Source: Luteolibacter pohnpeiensis
GTDB lineage: Bacteria > Verrucomicrobiota > Verrucomicrobiia > Verrucomicrobiales > Akkermansiaceae
DNA: 50,033 nt
Reading direction: 5' to 3'
NCBI RefSeq assembly: GCF_016595435.1
Contig: NZ_JAENIJ010000030.1
Coordinates: forward strand, 1-50,033
Positions within the stretch are counted from its first letter, which is position 1, and every line of letters starts with the position of its first letter. The notes beneath the pieces were generated by a model. The model was not told the origin of the DNA and made no database searches. It saw only the letters and a program-made list of their open reading frames with translations. Below, one piece after another: positions 15,956-24,517 of this stretch. Position numbers and translations under genes: made by a program.

Positions 15956-17818
15956 CTATGCTTCTGGCAGTTTGAACCGGGCAATGGAGGTTTGCAGGCC
16001 GCTGGTGGCGTTGTTGAGTTGCTCGATCGCACGGCTGGAGTCACGGATGGAATCCGCCGTTTGTCGGGCGGCTTCACCGAGCTGGACCAGCGCATCGCTG
16101 ATTTGTTGAGATCCTTGGTTTTGGGAACGCATGCCGCTGGTCACTGCGTCCATGCTTGGTGTGAGGGATTGCACCTGAAGGATGACCTGATCCAGCTGCG
16201 AGCTGATCTCCGTCACATCCTCACCGCCGCGTCGGACTTGCTCACTGAATTTGTCCATCCCCATCACGCCTGCGGAAACCGCAGCGACCATGTCTTTGAC
16301 AATGCGCTCGATATCCAATGTGGAAGAAGCGGTTTGATCCGCGAGGCGGCGAATTTCCGCAGCCACGACAGCAAAGCCGCGGCCGTATTCACCTGCCTTT
16401 TCGGCCTCGATCGCGGCGTTGAGGGAAAGCAAATTCGTCTGATCCGCGACCTTGGTGATGGTGGTGATGACGGCGTTGATGTTGCCGGCTTTGTCATTCA
16501 TCACGCCCAGTTTAGCGGTGACGGATGCGGATGCTTCCATGATCTGCCGCATGGTTGCCTCCATTCTGGCAAGACCGGTTTTGCCTTGGGTCGCCAGCGC
16601 TGAGGTGTCTTCGGAAACCTTGGCGACTTCATCGGTCACTTTCAGCAGCTCCATGGATGAGGCGGAAATTTCGCGTGCAGTCGCACTGATTTCGGTGGTG
16701 GTGCTGGCAACCTCACTGGCAGTGGTTTGCTGTTGCTTGGTCGTTGCTGCGATTTCCACCGCAGAGGAATTGACCTGCAAGCCGGAGCGTTGCACCTGCC
16801 GGATAAGATCGGAGAGGTTGCTGATCATGTCTGCTTGGGATCGCCCAAACTCATCCATTTCCGATCGCGGCTGCAGTTTGACGGTGAGGTCGCCCGCGGA
16901 CATTTTGGCACCGGCGTGGGACATCTCACGAAGGTAGGTCAGCATGCCGGAAAAGGATTTGCCGAACTCATCAGCTTCCGATCGATGGGTGAGCTTGACG
17001 CTCAGATCTCCACTGGCGATTCGGTTGCTGGCCGCGGACATTTCCCGCAGGTAATCGACCATGGAGGCAAAGCTATGAGACAAGGTGCCAATTTCATCGC
17101 TCCGGTTAGGCGTCTCGACCGTCGTTGAAAGATCCCCTTTGGAAATTTGCACCGCGGAGTTGGTCAGCTTGCGAAGCGGAATCGAGATATTCCGCGCCAG
17201 CAAACTACCAATGACCAGTAACAGCAGAATGGAGGCTCCGACTGATAGCCAGATCATCCAGATCAGGGAGTGGGAATCCTTGCGGACTTCGTTGTTGGCA
17301 TCCTCTATGGCCAGATGGACCACTTTGATCAAGTCGCTAAAGTTTTTGTGAATCTGCTGCCCGGTGCCGACTGTATCGTCGCGCTCGGCTGCCTGAAAAG
17401 CGGCTTCCGCACCGGCACTTGCGCGTAAGTCGACCAAAGCTTGCATCGCATCTTTCTTTTTCGCGATCAGCACTTCAGTATCCCTCAACTTGTTGAGCAT
17501 GTCGGCATCGCCTTCGTATGCCTTTTCAAGTTTTTTGAGTTCTTCCAGGTCGCTTTGGAGATCGGAAAGGTCGGTATTGAAATCTTCGCGGAAATCGTTG
17601 GTGCCAGTTAGAAGATAACGGTTTGCGTCCGCTTCAGCATTCAGGACCTGGGCATCGACTTCATCCAGTATTTTGTTGTGGCTACTTGCTTGCTGCCTCA
17701 GATCGACGTTTTTGAGCAAGTTTAAGGCGGATATCAGCGATGCCAGCCCGATGCCTGCGATCAAAGCGATCGCGATCAAATACCCCGTGAAGATTTTTCT
17801 GCCAATGGACCACTTCAT
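15956..17818 (-). CDS. Methyl-accepting chemotaxis protein with multiple HAMP units (WspA-like)
   Basis: The receptor of the operon (620 residues). TM1 lies at about 8-32, a helical sensor region of CHASE3-like length at about 35-184, and TM2 at about 185-208. Three successive HAMP-like units follow, each ending in a form of SGDLxVxL...R(S/T)E(A/M)DEFG. The signalling tip reads QTNLLSLNAAIEAEKAGEY and GRGFAVVAAEIRRLADQ, which is the form I associate with WspA-type receptors. There is no NWETF-like CheR tether at the C-terminus. Start: ATG 17818 (MKWSIGRKIF) fits receptor N-termini, but GTG 17839 has a GGAGAG-like site upstream and is a real alternative. Confidence 0.92.
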   Translation of the reverse strand: MKWSIGRKIFTGYLIAIALIAGIGLASLISALNLLKNVDLRQQASSHNKILDEVDAQVLNAEADANRYLLTGTNDFREDFNTDLSDLQSDLEELKKLEKAYEGDADMLNKLRDTEVLIAKKKDAMQALVDLRASAGAEAAFQAAERDDTVGTGQQIHKNFSDLIKVVHLAIEDANNEVRKDSHSLIWMIWLSVGASILLLLVIGSLLARNISIPLRKLTNSAVQISKGDLSTTVETPNRSDEIGTLSHSFASMVDYLREMSAASNRIASGDLSVKLTHRSEADEFGKSFSGMLTYLREMSHAGAKMSAGDLTVKLQPRSEMDEFGRSQADMISNLSDLIRQVQRSGLQVNSSAVEIAATTKQQQTTASEVASTTTEISATAREISASSMELLKVTDEVAKVSEDTSALATQGKTGLARMEATMRQIMEASASVTAKLGVMNDKAGNINAVITTITKVADQTNLLSLNAAIEAEKAGEYGRGFAVVAAEIRRLADQTASSTLDIERIVKDMVAAVSAGVMGMDKFSEQVRRGGEDVTEISSQLDQVILQVQSLTPSMDAVTSGMRSQNQGSQQISDALVQLGEAARQTADSIRDSSRAIEQLNNATSGLQTSIARFKLPEA

Positions 17819-18033
17819 TTCGTGTCGATCTGTAAACACAGCGGCTCTCCATGGAAAGGGAATACTGGTGAGTTCTTTGCATTCAAGATTTCCTGAGTAA
17901 TCGATCCGTTAGAAAAGGTCTGCAGTGCTGATGTCGTTCGGCGATGGAAATCGGGAAATTGACATTCGTGGAGGATTCGAATGGTTTGTGTAGATTGTCA
18001 TTTCTACCCGAAAATAGTTTTGACGAGGTTAGC

Positions 18034-19179
18034 GTGAAGCGTCGTCGAAAAGTGCTCTACGTGACGGACCATTACCGAGAGGAGGTTCTTCTCGGTGTGG
18101 TGGACTATGCCCGTAGTAGAGGGTGGATGTTGGACGCGAGTATGCGTTTCCGGGGGGATTTGCCCGCAGAGGGCCGTGTTGATGGAATCATCGTTCACGG
18201 TTCGAACGATAGAATCGAACGATGGCTTAAAAATAGACCCGAGGTCCCGGTCGTTCATCTAGGTGCCGTGAAGTCAGGAGTCCAAGGACAGGTGGTGGAG
18301 CCGGACTACGAGCAAGCTGCTCAGGATGCGGCGCGGCATCTGTTGAGCCTGGGCCTGTTCAATCATGCTTTTCTACGATCCCGCAGCCTGCCTGAATCGA
18401 AACGGTTGCGGAGCGTGTTTCAGAAGGAAATTTTCCCACTGAATCGGGTCGAGATGATCGATCCTGATGATGATGCCGGTTTTAGCGATCGCCCGACTCC
18501 GCCGCGCGAACAGCGAGTGAGTCGCTTGGTGAGGATGTTGGGGCAAATGGCGAAGCCGGTGGGGGTCTTTGCGGATGATGATCAATTGGCTCTGGACCTG
18601 ATGTTGGCCTGTGAATTGATGGGGCTGCGAGTGCCGCAGGAAGTCGCCATTCTGGGCTGTGGTAATAGTCAAATCGAGGTGGCGATGGCACCTTCGCCTT
18701 TATCTTCGGTTGATCTCAATTGGCGTCGTGTGGGTCGTGCGGGAGCCAGGGTTTTATCCGAAATGATGGAAGGGCGCGCGGCTTCAGAGCCGGTGAAAGT
18801 GGGTCCCTTAGGGGTGTTTGCACGCGCTTCCACGGCGACCATGGTGACCTCAAATCCCATGATTACCCGGGCGATTGTTCACATCCGGCAACATTTTGCG
18901 GAGAATTTGAAATCTTCAGAGCTCGCAAAAATTGCCGGCATGACCGAGCGGGCGTTTCGCGCAGAGTTTCGTTGCCTTGTAGGGCACAGCCCGCGGACAG
19001 AAATTTTTAAATCACGACTTGCCGCTGCAAACCGGCTTCTGCGCGATACCGATCTAAAGCTGGATGCCATCGCTCTCGAGAGCGGTTTCGGGAATGCGCG
19101 GAAATTATGTGAAATATTTGCGCAAACTTATCAACTTACTCCGAATAGCTGGAGAGATAAGGCGCGCGGATCTAACTGA
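18034..19179 (+). CDS. AraC/XylR-type transcription regulator with LacI-like sensor domain
   Basis: The N-terminal part (from KRRRKVLYVTDHYREEVLLG) resembles a periplasmic-binding-protein/LacI-type sugar sensor, with DGIIVHG, a FADDDQLALDLMLAC section and VAILGCGNSQ. The C-terminal hundred residues form an AraC double helix-turn-helix: SSELAKIAGMTERAFRAEFR, then LDAIALESGFGNARKLCEIF. This arrangement is that of XylR-like regulators. I prefer GTG 18034, which has GAGG five bases upstream; an ATG at 17944 would add 30 residues without a ribosome binding site. The gene is divergent from the chemosensory operon and upstream of a secreted carbohydrate-binding-like protein, which it could control. 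Confidence 0.85.
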   Translation: MKRRRKVLYVTDHYREEVLLGVVDYARSRGWMLDASMRFRGDLPAEGRVDGIIVHGSNDRIERWLKNRPEVPVVHLGAVKSGVQGQVVEPDYEQAAQDAARHLLSLGLFNHAFLRSRSLPESKRLRSVFQKEIFPLNRVEMIDPDDDAGFSDRPTPPREQRVSRLVRMLGQMAKPVGVFADDDQLALDLMLACELMGLRVPQEVAILGCGNSQIEVAMAPSPLSSVDLNWRRVGRAGARVLSEMMEGRAASEPVKVGPLGVFARASTATMVTSNPMITRAIVHIRQHFAENLKSSELAKIAGMTERAFRAEFRCLVGHSPRTEIFKSRLAAANRLLRDTDLKLDAIALESGFGNARKLCEIFAQTYQLTPNSWRDKARGSN

Positions 19180-19442
19180 TTCAGCGTTAGACCTCTTCCA
19201 GTTTAAGGTAGGGAGATGAGGATGTCGCCACACATGATGTGAAAAATTAGCAACATACTAAGGATGGGTGGTTGCTTATCTGGCAATACAACTGGTAATG
19301 AATGATATGTCAAAAGAGGTAAGTCTTTTGGCTGAAATAGGGAATAGTTCACACTGTCGATTCAGCGCCGCAGTTGATAGAAGCTGAGAATGGATTGATC
19401 GCAGATTCTAGATTTGCGTCCCTATCTCAAACCCGAACTTCT
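19180..19442. other. Gene-poor intergenic region upstream of the secreted protein
   Basis: This 263-base stretch is AT-richer than its surroundings. A possible promoter is TTGCTT at 19272, 18 bases before TAATGA at 19296. An imperfect inverted repeat TTGC-n7-GCAA lies at 19272-19286, inside GTTG...CAAC, and could be an operator for the upstream AraC/XylR regulator. No gene or stable hairpin is seen. Confidence 0.3.
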
Positions 19443-22001
19443 ATGATGATAAATAACGATCCTCGATGGGGGCATTTGTCTCCTTTTTTTAAAATTCCTT
19501 CTCGTTCTCTACTCGCGGGCTTGGCTTTAGTCGCTGCATTACCAGCTTCGGGAGCCGAAGCGAGCTACCGATATATCAGGTTTAAACCCACTGCGATCGT
19601 AAGTGGTGGGGTCAATGTGCAGATGTCGGAATTCACTTTTTCCTACCAAGGAACCTTGCTGAATCTGAATAATCGAGATGGCACTGGTGTCGATGTTGTA
19701 ACAGTTTCGGCAACTTCGGGGACGCAGGATCCTGCGGCAGCTGAAGGCACGAACATGCTGTTCGATGGCCTGACCACCACCAAATGGTTCAGAGCTGAGG
19801 CCCTGGTAACAGGGAATGAGCTGGTGATCGATTTTGGAACGGCACCACCGACCTTTGATTCCTATAATTTTGCGAACGCCAACGATAACGCCACTTACAT
19901 CCGAACTCCGATTTCCTGGACTTTGGCGGGAAGTGATGATGGCACGGATTGGATTCCGCTCGACGTCCGATCGAATGAAGCGACGGTTAGAACCAACTAT
20001 GCCTATCAGGTAGGCTACGATATTCCGGATGCCATTCCTCCGGTGATCGATTATTTCAATAGTTACAGCACCGATACTGCCGGGTATTCGGCGATTATGC
20101 TCAATGGTTCATCCACCTATCTTGCCTGGGTGACTGGCAATACCTCTGTGGTCAATCTCATTGGGCCAAGTGGAACACCTATTAGTGTGCCGCTCAATGC
20201 AGAAACCGGTTACGCGGTAACGCCGCCTTCAAATGCGACATCAGTCTACACCTTGCAGGCGATCGCACCAAGCGGCGGAGAAGAAACCGCAACTGCAACC
20301 GTCCGGACGGTTGTGGGTGGTTCCTCGACCTATCAATACGTCCGCTACACGCCGATGAAGCGCCGGGGAGGAACCGTGCCTGGCGAAGTGCAACTCAGTG
20401 AATTCCAATTCTTCAATGGATCATCACAATTGACGGTAAGCGCGGTCAGCAACATCGGCGGAAGCAATGGCGACCCTGCCAGTACCTCCACGGAAACTGC
20501 CGCAAGTCTGATCGATAACAACACCGCGACCAAATGGTATGATGGCAATAGCGCACCGGTGATCTTTGACTTCGGGACTCCGCAAACATTTGACGGCTAC
20601 CGTTTTGCTACTGGCAACGATGCGGCATCGCGTGACCCGATCCAGTGGACCTTGGAAGGCAGTAATGATCAATCCACATGGACCATGATTGAAAATGTTG
20701 ATTTTGATTACCCGGTTCCATTGGAGCGCAATCGTTCTTCGTACGATATCCCGTTGCCAGGGAGTTCGATATCTCCCCGGATTGTTGAATTTACTGGGAG
20801 TGCATCGGAAATCTTTGTTGGGGAATCCGTTACTCTGACCTATTCTGTAGGTGGTGCTACTTCGGTATCATTGAATGGTGAAGTTCTTCCTGCATTCAGC
20901 GGTGAAGTGGTGGTGACTCCTACGGTAAGCACGACTTATACGCTTACAGTTGCAACGGCTACATCCACGGAAGCTTTAACGGCGTCCTTTGATGTGGTTG
21001 TCTATGATGATCCAGGTCTTGATGGCATTGACTACGATGATTTCGCATCGGCAGGAGCGGATATTCGAGTCGCTGGCAGCGCGGAGGTTACGGATGGCGT
21101 TTTACGCCTGACGCCTGATGAAGGAAGTCAAAGTGGTGCTGCTTACTTCTACAAGAAGTTGAACGGCACTGCTGGCTTTGAAATGACATTCGGGCTTCAT
21201 CTCAACATTGATACTCCAGTTGCTCTCCCACCGGCCGACGGTATTGCCGTGGTGATTCATAATGCTGATGGTGGTGTCTCGAATGTTGGAACTGGTGAGA
21301 CTGGTATTGCCTCGAATTCTCTGAACATCATGTTCAAATCATTCGATTTCACCGCGATCAATTCCTCAGTGGTTCAAGTTCTTTCCGGAACCACAGCGCT
21401 GAGCCAAGCTACTTCTATTTATCAAACCCCGGGAACGGAAATTATTGGGATTCCTGAGGTGTTGGATTCTGCCGGGAATGTGGTCGCTGGTGGGTACCCC
21501 TACACCCTTGCTACCTTGTCAACCGAGCGAGCCTATCAAGTGAGAATCGTTTATGTCCCAGGTGATCTCGACGTCTATTTCGATGGAATCGCAGTCATTC
21601 AAAATGTGGATGTGAATTTGGAAGATATCGGCGCGACAGATGAAAATGGGTTTTCCTACTTTGGATTTACCGCGCGGACCGGCCTTTATACGGAGAATAA
21701 CGACATCGTGGATTGGAAAGTTCAGATGGGTGACTTTACCGAAGATCATGACTTTGGGATGATGAAGACGATCTATAAGACCGCTCCTGGATCAGATGTT
21801 CCAACCGATTATGATCTCGTTTGGTATGGTCATTCCGGATATTCTTATGATGTTGAATACACCAGTGACTTGGTGAATTGGTCGCCTTTGATCACCATTG
21901 ATGGATTGGACGGACAACTTGGTTATAGTGTTCAATCGCTGCCGGACACGCCGATGGAGTTTTATCGAGTCGTTGAGTCAGAAAGCACGCCGGAACAATA
22001 G
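19443..22001 (+). CDS. Large secreted protein: two discoidin-like domains, Ig-like and lectin-like domains
   Basis: A Sec signal peptide is visible (SRSLLAGLALVAALPASGAEA, cut in segments here), so the protein is exported. Two F5/8-type C (discoidin-like) units begin at YRYIRFKP and YQYVRYTP; each contains a TKW(F/Y) motif followed by (V)IDFG or IFDFG. An Ig-like segment follows (EIFVGESVTLTYSVGG). A concanavalin/L-type-lectin-like domain then includes ADGIAVVIHN and LDVYFDGIAVI. The C-terminus has YDVEYTSDLVNWSPL and FYRVVE, a pattern common at the ends of verrucomicrobial secreted proteins. No catalytic domain is recognised, so a carbohydrate- or surface-binding role is inferred. The start could be ATG 19443 or 19446; a TTG at 19374 seems less likely. 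Confidence 0.75.
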   Translation: MMINNDPRWGHLSPFFKIPSRSLLAGLALVAALPASGAEASYRYIRFKPTAIVSGGVNVQMSEFTFSYQGTLLNLNNRDGTGVDVVTVSATSGTQDPAAAEGTNMLFDGLTTTKWFRAEALVTGNELVIDFGTAPPTFDSYNFANANDNATYIRTPISWTLAGSDDGTDWIPLDVRSNEATVRTNYAYQVGYDIPDAIPPVIDYFNSYSTDTAGYSAIMLNGSSTYLAWVTGNTSVVNLIGPSGTPISVPLNAETGYAVTPPSNATSVYTLQAIAPSGGEETATATVRTVVGGSSTYQYVRYTPMKRRGGTVPGEVQLSEFQFFNGSSQLTVSAVSNIGGSNGDPASTSTETAASLIDNNTATKWYDGNSAPVIFDFGTPQTFDGYRFATGNDAASRDPIQWTLEGSNDQSTWTMIENVDFDYPVPLERNRSSYDIPLPGSSISPRIVEFTGSASEIFVGESVTLTYSVGGATSVSLNGEVLPAFSGEVVVTPTVSTTYTLTVATATSTEALTASFDVVVYDDPGLDGIDYDDFASAGADIRVAGSAEVTDGVLRLTPDEGSQSGAAYFYKKLNGTAGFEMTFGLHLNIDTPVALPPADGIAVVIHNADGGVSNVGTGETGIASNSLNIMFKSFDFTAINSSVVQVLSGTTALSQATSIYQTPGTEIIGIPEVLDSAGNVVAGGYPYTLATLSTERAYQVRIVYVPGDLDVYFDGIAVIQNVDVNLEDIGATDENGFSYFGFTARTGLYTENNDIVDWKVQMGDFTEDHDFGMMKTIYKTAPGSDVPTDYDLVWYGHSGYSYDVEYTSDLVNWSPLITIDGLDGQLGYSVQSLPDTPMEFYRVVESESTPEQ

Positions 22002-22040
22002 TTCGAAATCGAATCTCCCTGAGATAAAGCAATGATAGAG

Positions 22041-22074
22041 GCGCGATCCGAGCAATCGGGTCGCGCTTCATTTT
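22041..22074 (+). terminator. Rho-independent terminator of the secreted-protein gene
   Basis: An 11-bp stem (GCGCGATCCGA with TCGGGTCGCGC, one T-G pair) with a GCAA tetraloop is followed by TTCATTTTGT. It lies 40 bases after the stop codon at 22001. Confidence 0.8.
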
Positions 22075-22124
22075 GTATCATAAAGTTTGGTTTGGTGGGC
22101 TTTTGATCTTGTATATCATGGTGA

Positions 22125-22661
22125 ATGTTTCATGATGCAATGATGATGAGTGGGGGAATGATTATGCAGGCCATAGGGATGTTGATCATACTTGTTGCAA
22201 TGATTGCGGCAATTGGAATTGCCACCGGATATCCAGCTGCTCTTTGGATTGGTGACAAGGTGGCGGAATTTATTTCCTGCCTGCCCAATGAGAGATTTGC
22301 GGTGGCTCCTCCCATCATGGGACCGCCCGCGTCCAAGGCAATCAGAGGAGATTTACAAGAAGCTTTGGCAGACTATGAGGCGCTGCTCGAAAACTATCCC
22401 GACGAGCCGGAAATTTATCGGAAAATAATCGAACTGACACTTGGCCCGATGAATCAATCCGAGTTAGCCGAAGACTATCTTCATTTAGCGATGGAGAATC
22501 TGCAGGATGCCAAAGATCGGTCCCGATTGATCAAGCTGGCCGCTTCCATCAAAAGCGGCGAATATTGTCCGTTTCAGCATCTTCAGACTGAAAAGCTACG
22601 TTCTACGAGACGAGCTCTCGCTTATATCAGTAAGGTTCCTGCAGTGAAAAAACTGCTGTGA
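22125..22661 (+). CDS. Membrane-anchored hypothetical protein with TPR-like region
   Basis: A 178-residue protein of unknown function. A long hydrophobic segment (about residues 12-42) would anchor it in the membrane. Residues 70-130 look like a tetratricopeptide pair: GDLQEALADYEALLENYPDEPEIY and SELAEDYLHLAMENLQDAKDRS (quoted in parts). The C-terminus is basic and ends in VPAVKKLL. The ATG at 22125 is one of several possible starts, because M6-M8, M12 and M14 follow closely. It could be an assembly or scaffold factor, but nothing in its context decides this. Confidence 0.6.
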   Translation: MFHDAMMMSGGMIMQAIGMLIILVAMIAAIGIATGYPAALWIGDKVAEFISCLPNERFAVAPPIMGPPASKAIRGDLQEALADYEALLENYPDEPEIYRKIIELTLGPMNQSELAEDYLHLAMENLQDAKDRSRLIKLAASIKSGEYCPFQHLQTEKLRSTRRALAYISKVPAVKKLL

Positions 22662-22676
22662 TAGTCCGAGGATGTG

Positions 22677-22698
22677 GCTTTGCCTTGTCTGGCAAAGC
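22677..22698. terminator. Perfect hairpin between convergent genes
   Basis: An 8-bp stem (GCTTTGCC and GGCAAAGC) with the loop TTGTCT lies between the TPR-like gene and the converging lipoprotein gene. There is no T-run on either side, so termination is only suggested by position. Confidence 0.4.
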
Positions 22699-22716
22699 TA
22701 TTCCATCACCCCGCTC

Positions 22717-23154
22717 TTACCTGAGCCTTTCCCAGGAATCCACGTTCGAGCCAACGAACCAGACAGTGGCATCACGGTAGGGCACATAGGTGACATCGAG
22801 GCTTGGGTTGAAACCATAATACGGATAGTAGCCTCTACCATAAAATCCGCCGTAATACCCCGGTCCGACAAAGAATTCATCACGATAAACAGGTTTCGTG
22901 CCGGTGTAATCCCACCGCTCGCCTGATTTGCCGTTTTTCGAGTTTTCAAAAACCTGACTTGGGTTGCCCCATGCGATGCGAACGGCGTCCTTCGACATGC
23001 CACGACGTATTTGACCTTTCTTGACCAATTCCTGATCCTTGCTGCTCAACGCCTCAAATTTTTGCGGATTTTGAGCGATGCGATATTGCGGTGTCGATGG
23101 CACGCAGGAAACTACAAAAGTCGCTGAAATCAAGGAAAGGACGAGAAATTTCAT
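22717..23154 (-). CDS. Lipoprotein with BamE/SmpA-like domain
   Basis: A 145-residue lipoprotein. The signal peptide ends in a lipobox with C17 (TFVVSC), so it should be lipidated and held in the inner or outer membrane. The middle section, GQIRRGMSKDAVRIAWGNPS then GERWDYTG, follows the 'I..GMs...V...lG.P' pattern of BamE/SmpA-like proteins. The tail is rich in Gly and Tyr (GYYGGFYGRGYYPYYGF). A role in envelope biogenesis is plausible but is based only on fold resemblance. It is divergent from the pterin dehydratase gene. Confidence 0.7.
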   Translation of the reverse strand: MKFLVLSLISATFVVSCVPSTPQYRIAQNPQKFEALSSKDQELVKKGQIRRGMSKDAVRIAWGNPSQVFENSKNGKSGERWDYTGTKPVYRDEFFVGPGYYGGFYGRGYYPYYGFNPSLDVTYVPYRDATVWFVGSNVDSWERLR

Positions 23155-23223
23155 ACGGCTAATCTAAGGTCTGGCCTAGGAGAATGCAATGTGCGCGACA
23201 ACGAATTTGAGGAAGTTCTGAAA

Positions 23224-23240
23224 CACGCTTGCCAAGCGTG
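23224..23240. repeat. Short perfect inverted repeat in a divergent promoter region
   Basis: CACGCTT-GCC-AAGCGTG is a 7-bp perfect inverted repeat with a 3-base spacer. It sits 48 bases upstream of the pterin dehydratase start and 70 bases from the divergent lipoprotein start. It could be an operator or a small RNA hairpin; there is no further evidence. Confidence 0.35.
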
Positions 23241-23287
23241 AACGCCGCGCCGCAATCTTCCTGCGAACGTTTCCCCGATTACCTAAA

Positions 23288-23572
23288 ATGTCCGACCTGC
23301 TAGAAGACGACGATCTGACCGCCGCCCTGAAAAAATGCCCTGAATGGGAGTATGAGAAGAAGTCGATCACTCGAACTGTTGAGTTCGAAGAGTTCATGGA
23401 TGCCATTGATTTTGTGAACGATCTCGCGGAGATCGCAGAAGAGGCACAACATCATCCTGACATCCACATCCGCCATACCAAGGTTTCACTGAAGCTCACC
23501 ACGCATGATGCGGGTGGCGTTACAGATTTGGATATCGAATTGGCGCAACGGGTGGACAATCTTGTGGATTGA
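23288..23572 (+). CDS. 4a-hydroxytetrahydrobiopterin dehydratase (PCD/DCoH family)
   Basis: The enzyme dehydrates 4a-hydroxy-tetrahydropterin, usually to recycle the cofactor of aromatic amino acid hydroxylases. The family signature is complete: EEAQHHPDIHIRHTKVSLKL followed by TTHDAGGVT. The 94-residue length is standard. No phenylalanine hydroxylase gene is nearby, so the physiological substrate here is open; in many bacteria the protein works in molybdopterin- or folate-linked contexts instead. A hairpin terminator follows. Confidence 0.92.
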   Translation: MSDLLEDDDLTAALKKCPEWEYEKKSITRTVEFEEFMDAIDFVNDLAEIAEEAQHHPDIHIRHTKVSLKLTTHDAGGVTDLDIELAQRVDNLVD

Positions 23573-23585
23573 TCACCGTGCGGCG

Positions 23586-23617
23586 GGGCGGATGAGATTT
23601 CCGCCCGGCCACTTTTG
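23586..23617 (+). terminator. Terminator after the pterin dehydratase gene
   Basis: A 7-bp stem (GGGCGGA and TCCGCCC) with the loop TGAGATT is followed by GGCCACTTTTG. It lies 13 bases after the stop codon. Confidence 0.6.
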
Positions 23618-23626
23618 TTGCAGCTG

Positions 23627-23650
23627 ACTGGCCTGCGAGGTCTGGCCAGT
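23627..23650 (-). terminator. Candidate terminator for the VC0807-like gene
   Basis: A 7-bp stem (ACTGGCC and GGCCAGT) with a 10-base loop lies 16 bases beyond the stop of the minus-strand membrane protein gene. The following sequence on that strand lacks a clear T-run. Confidence 0.4.
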
Positions 23651-23666
23651 ATCAGCGTTGCTTTGG

Positions 23667-24440
23667 TTAAAGCAGCATCATTTCCTCATCACTGAATCCA
23701 GTGATTTTCCGTAGGCCACTCTGCAATTTCCGCAGCGTGATGAAGAGGAAAATTCCGCATGGAACCAGGATGACAGGAAAGCCATATCCGGTGATTTTGG
23801 CGACCTGTGCATTGTAGACTTCTCGAGCGTCCGGAGCGAGGTGGTTGAGACCACCAAGGAAGTACATGGATAAGCCGAAATTCAGCAACGTGCTGATGAA
23901 AAATGAGGCTGCAAAAAGGAGGGTCGCTTTGAACAGGATCTCTTGGTAGGGAGCCTGAGCGTCGATCTCTTTGATTTTGTTCTCAATTTTACCGATGTCA
24001 AAGATGGCGTCGGTGTAGAGAAATTGACGAAGGAGAGGCGTGCGTGTCCAGTGCGAGCCGATGATGGCGAGGCCCAGGACGAATGGAATGGAGGCTTCTT
24101 TCAGGCCAAACAGAATGTCGGCATGGGGTTTGACGGTACCGTCCTTGTTCCAGAGAAAAAGGGTGAGGATTCCGGTCAGGAGAACCGAGCAGAGACCGAG
24201 TGCCGAAAAGAAATTGAACTTCTTGGTTTTGATAAAAAACCAGATCCCGTAGGCGATCGGCGGGATGAGAGCGATCATCAGCGCGTTCGTCGGGCCGAGG
24301 TTCCACCAATGAGCTGTTTTTCCGATGGAGCGCTCAAATGCCGGATCTTTGCTCAGATAGCTGAGCGCGACCACGGGGATGAGCACGTTGATCAGAATAT
24401 TGGCGAGCGGGTTTTCCTTTGAGTTTTTTTGATTCGGCAT
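23667..24440 (-). CDS. Multipass membrane protein, VC0807-like
   Basis: A 257-residue membrane protein with about six hydrophobic segments. It includes NILINVLIPVVALSYL, a NALMIALIPPIAYGIWFF section next to KKFNFFSALGLCSVLLTGI, KEASIPFVLGLAIIGS, FAASFFISTLLNFGLSMYF and FPVILVPCGIFLFITL. The IPP.AYG.W and KFNFFSALGL motifs match what I remember of the VC0807 family, whose function is not established. I chose ATG 24440 (MPNQKNSKEN) over a longer frame that runs back through the aldolase terminator. It lies downstream of the aldolase on the same strand but beyond its terminator. Confidence 0.65.
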   Translation of the reverse strand: MPNQKNSKENPLANILINVLIPVVALSYLSKDPAFERSIGKTAHWWNLGPTNALMIALIPPIAYGIWFFIKTKKFNFFSALGLCSVLLTGILTLFLWNKDGTVKPHADILFGLKEASIPFVLGLAIIGSHWTRTPLLRQFLYTDAIFDIGKIENKIKEIDAQAPYQEILFKATLLFAASFFISTLLNFGLSMYFLGGLNHLAPDAREVYNAQVAKITGYGFPVILVPCGIFLFITLRKLQSGLRKITGFSDEEMMLL

Positions 24441-24468
24441 GTGGGTTTGAGAGGGAGGAGTTGAAACG

Positions 24469-24503
24469 AAAAAAGGGCGGCCCCGGGTATCCAAGGCCGC
24501 CCT
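24469..24503 (-). terminator. Strong Rho-independent terminator of the aldolase gene
   Basis: A 9-bp GC-rich stem (AGGGCGGCC and GGCCGCCCT) with a 12-base loop is followed on the minus strand by six T residues. It begins 14 bases after the aldolase stop codon, which is a textbook arrangement. Confidence 0.9.
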
Positions 24504-24517
24504 GTTCAAAGGATCGA

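Noticed and set aside
15956..17839. Flagellar chemotaxis cluster
   Set aside because: The CheR-TPR, two CheW, CheA-REC order and the receptor tip fit a Wsp-like alternative system; no flagellar, cheY or cheZ genes are present.
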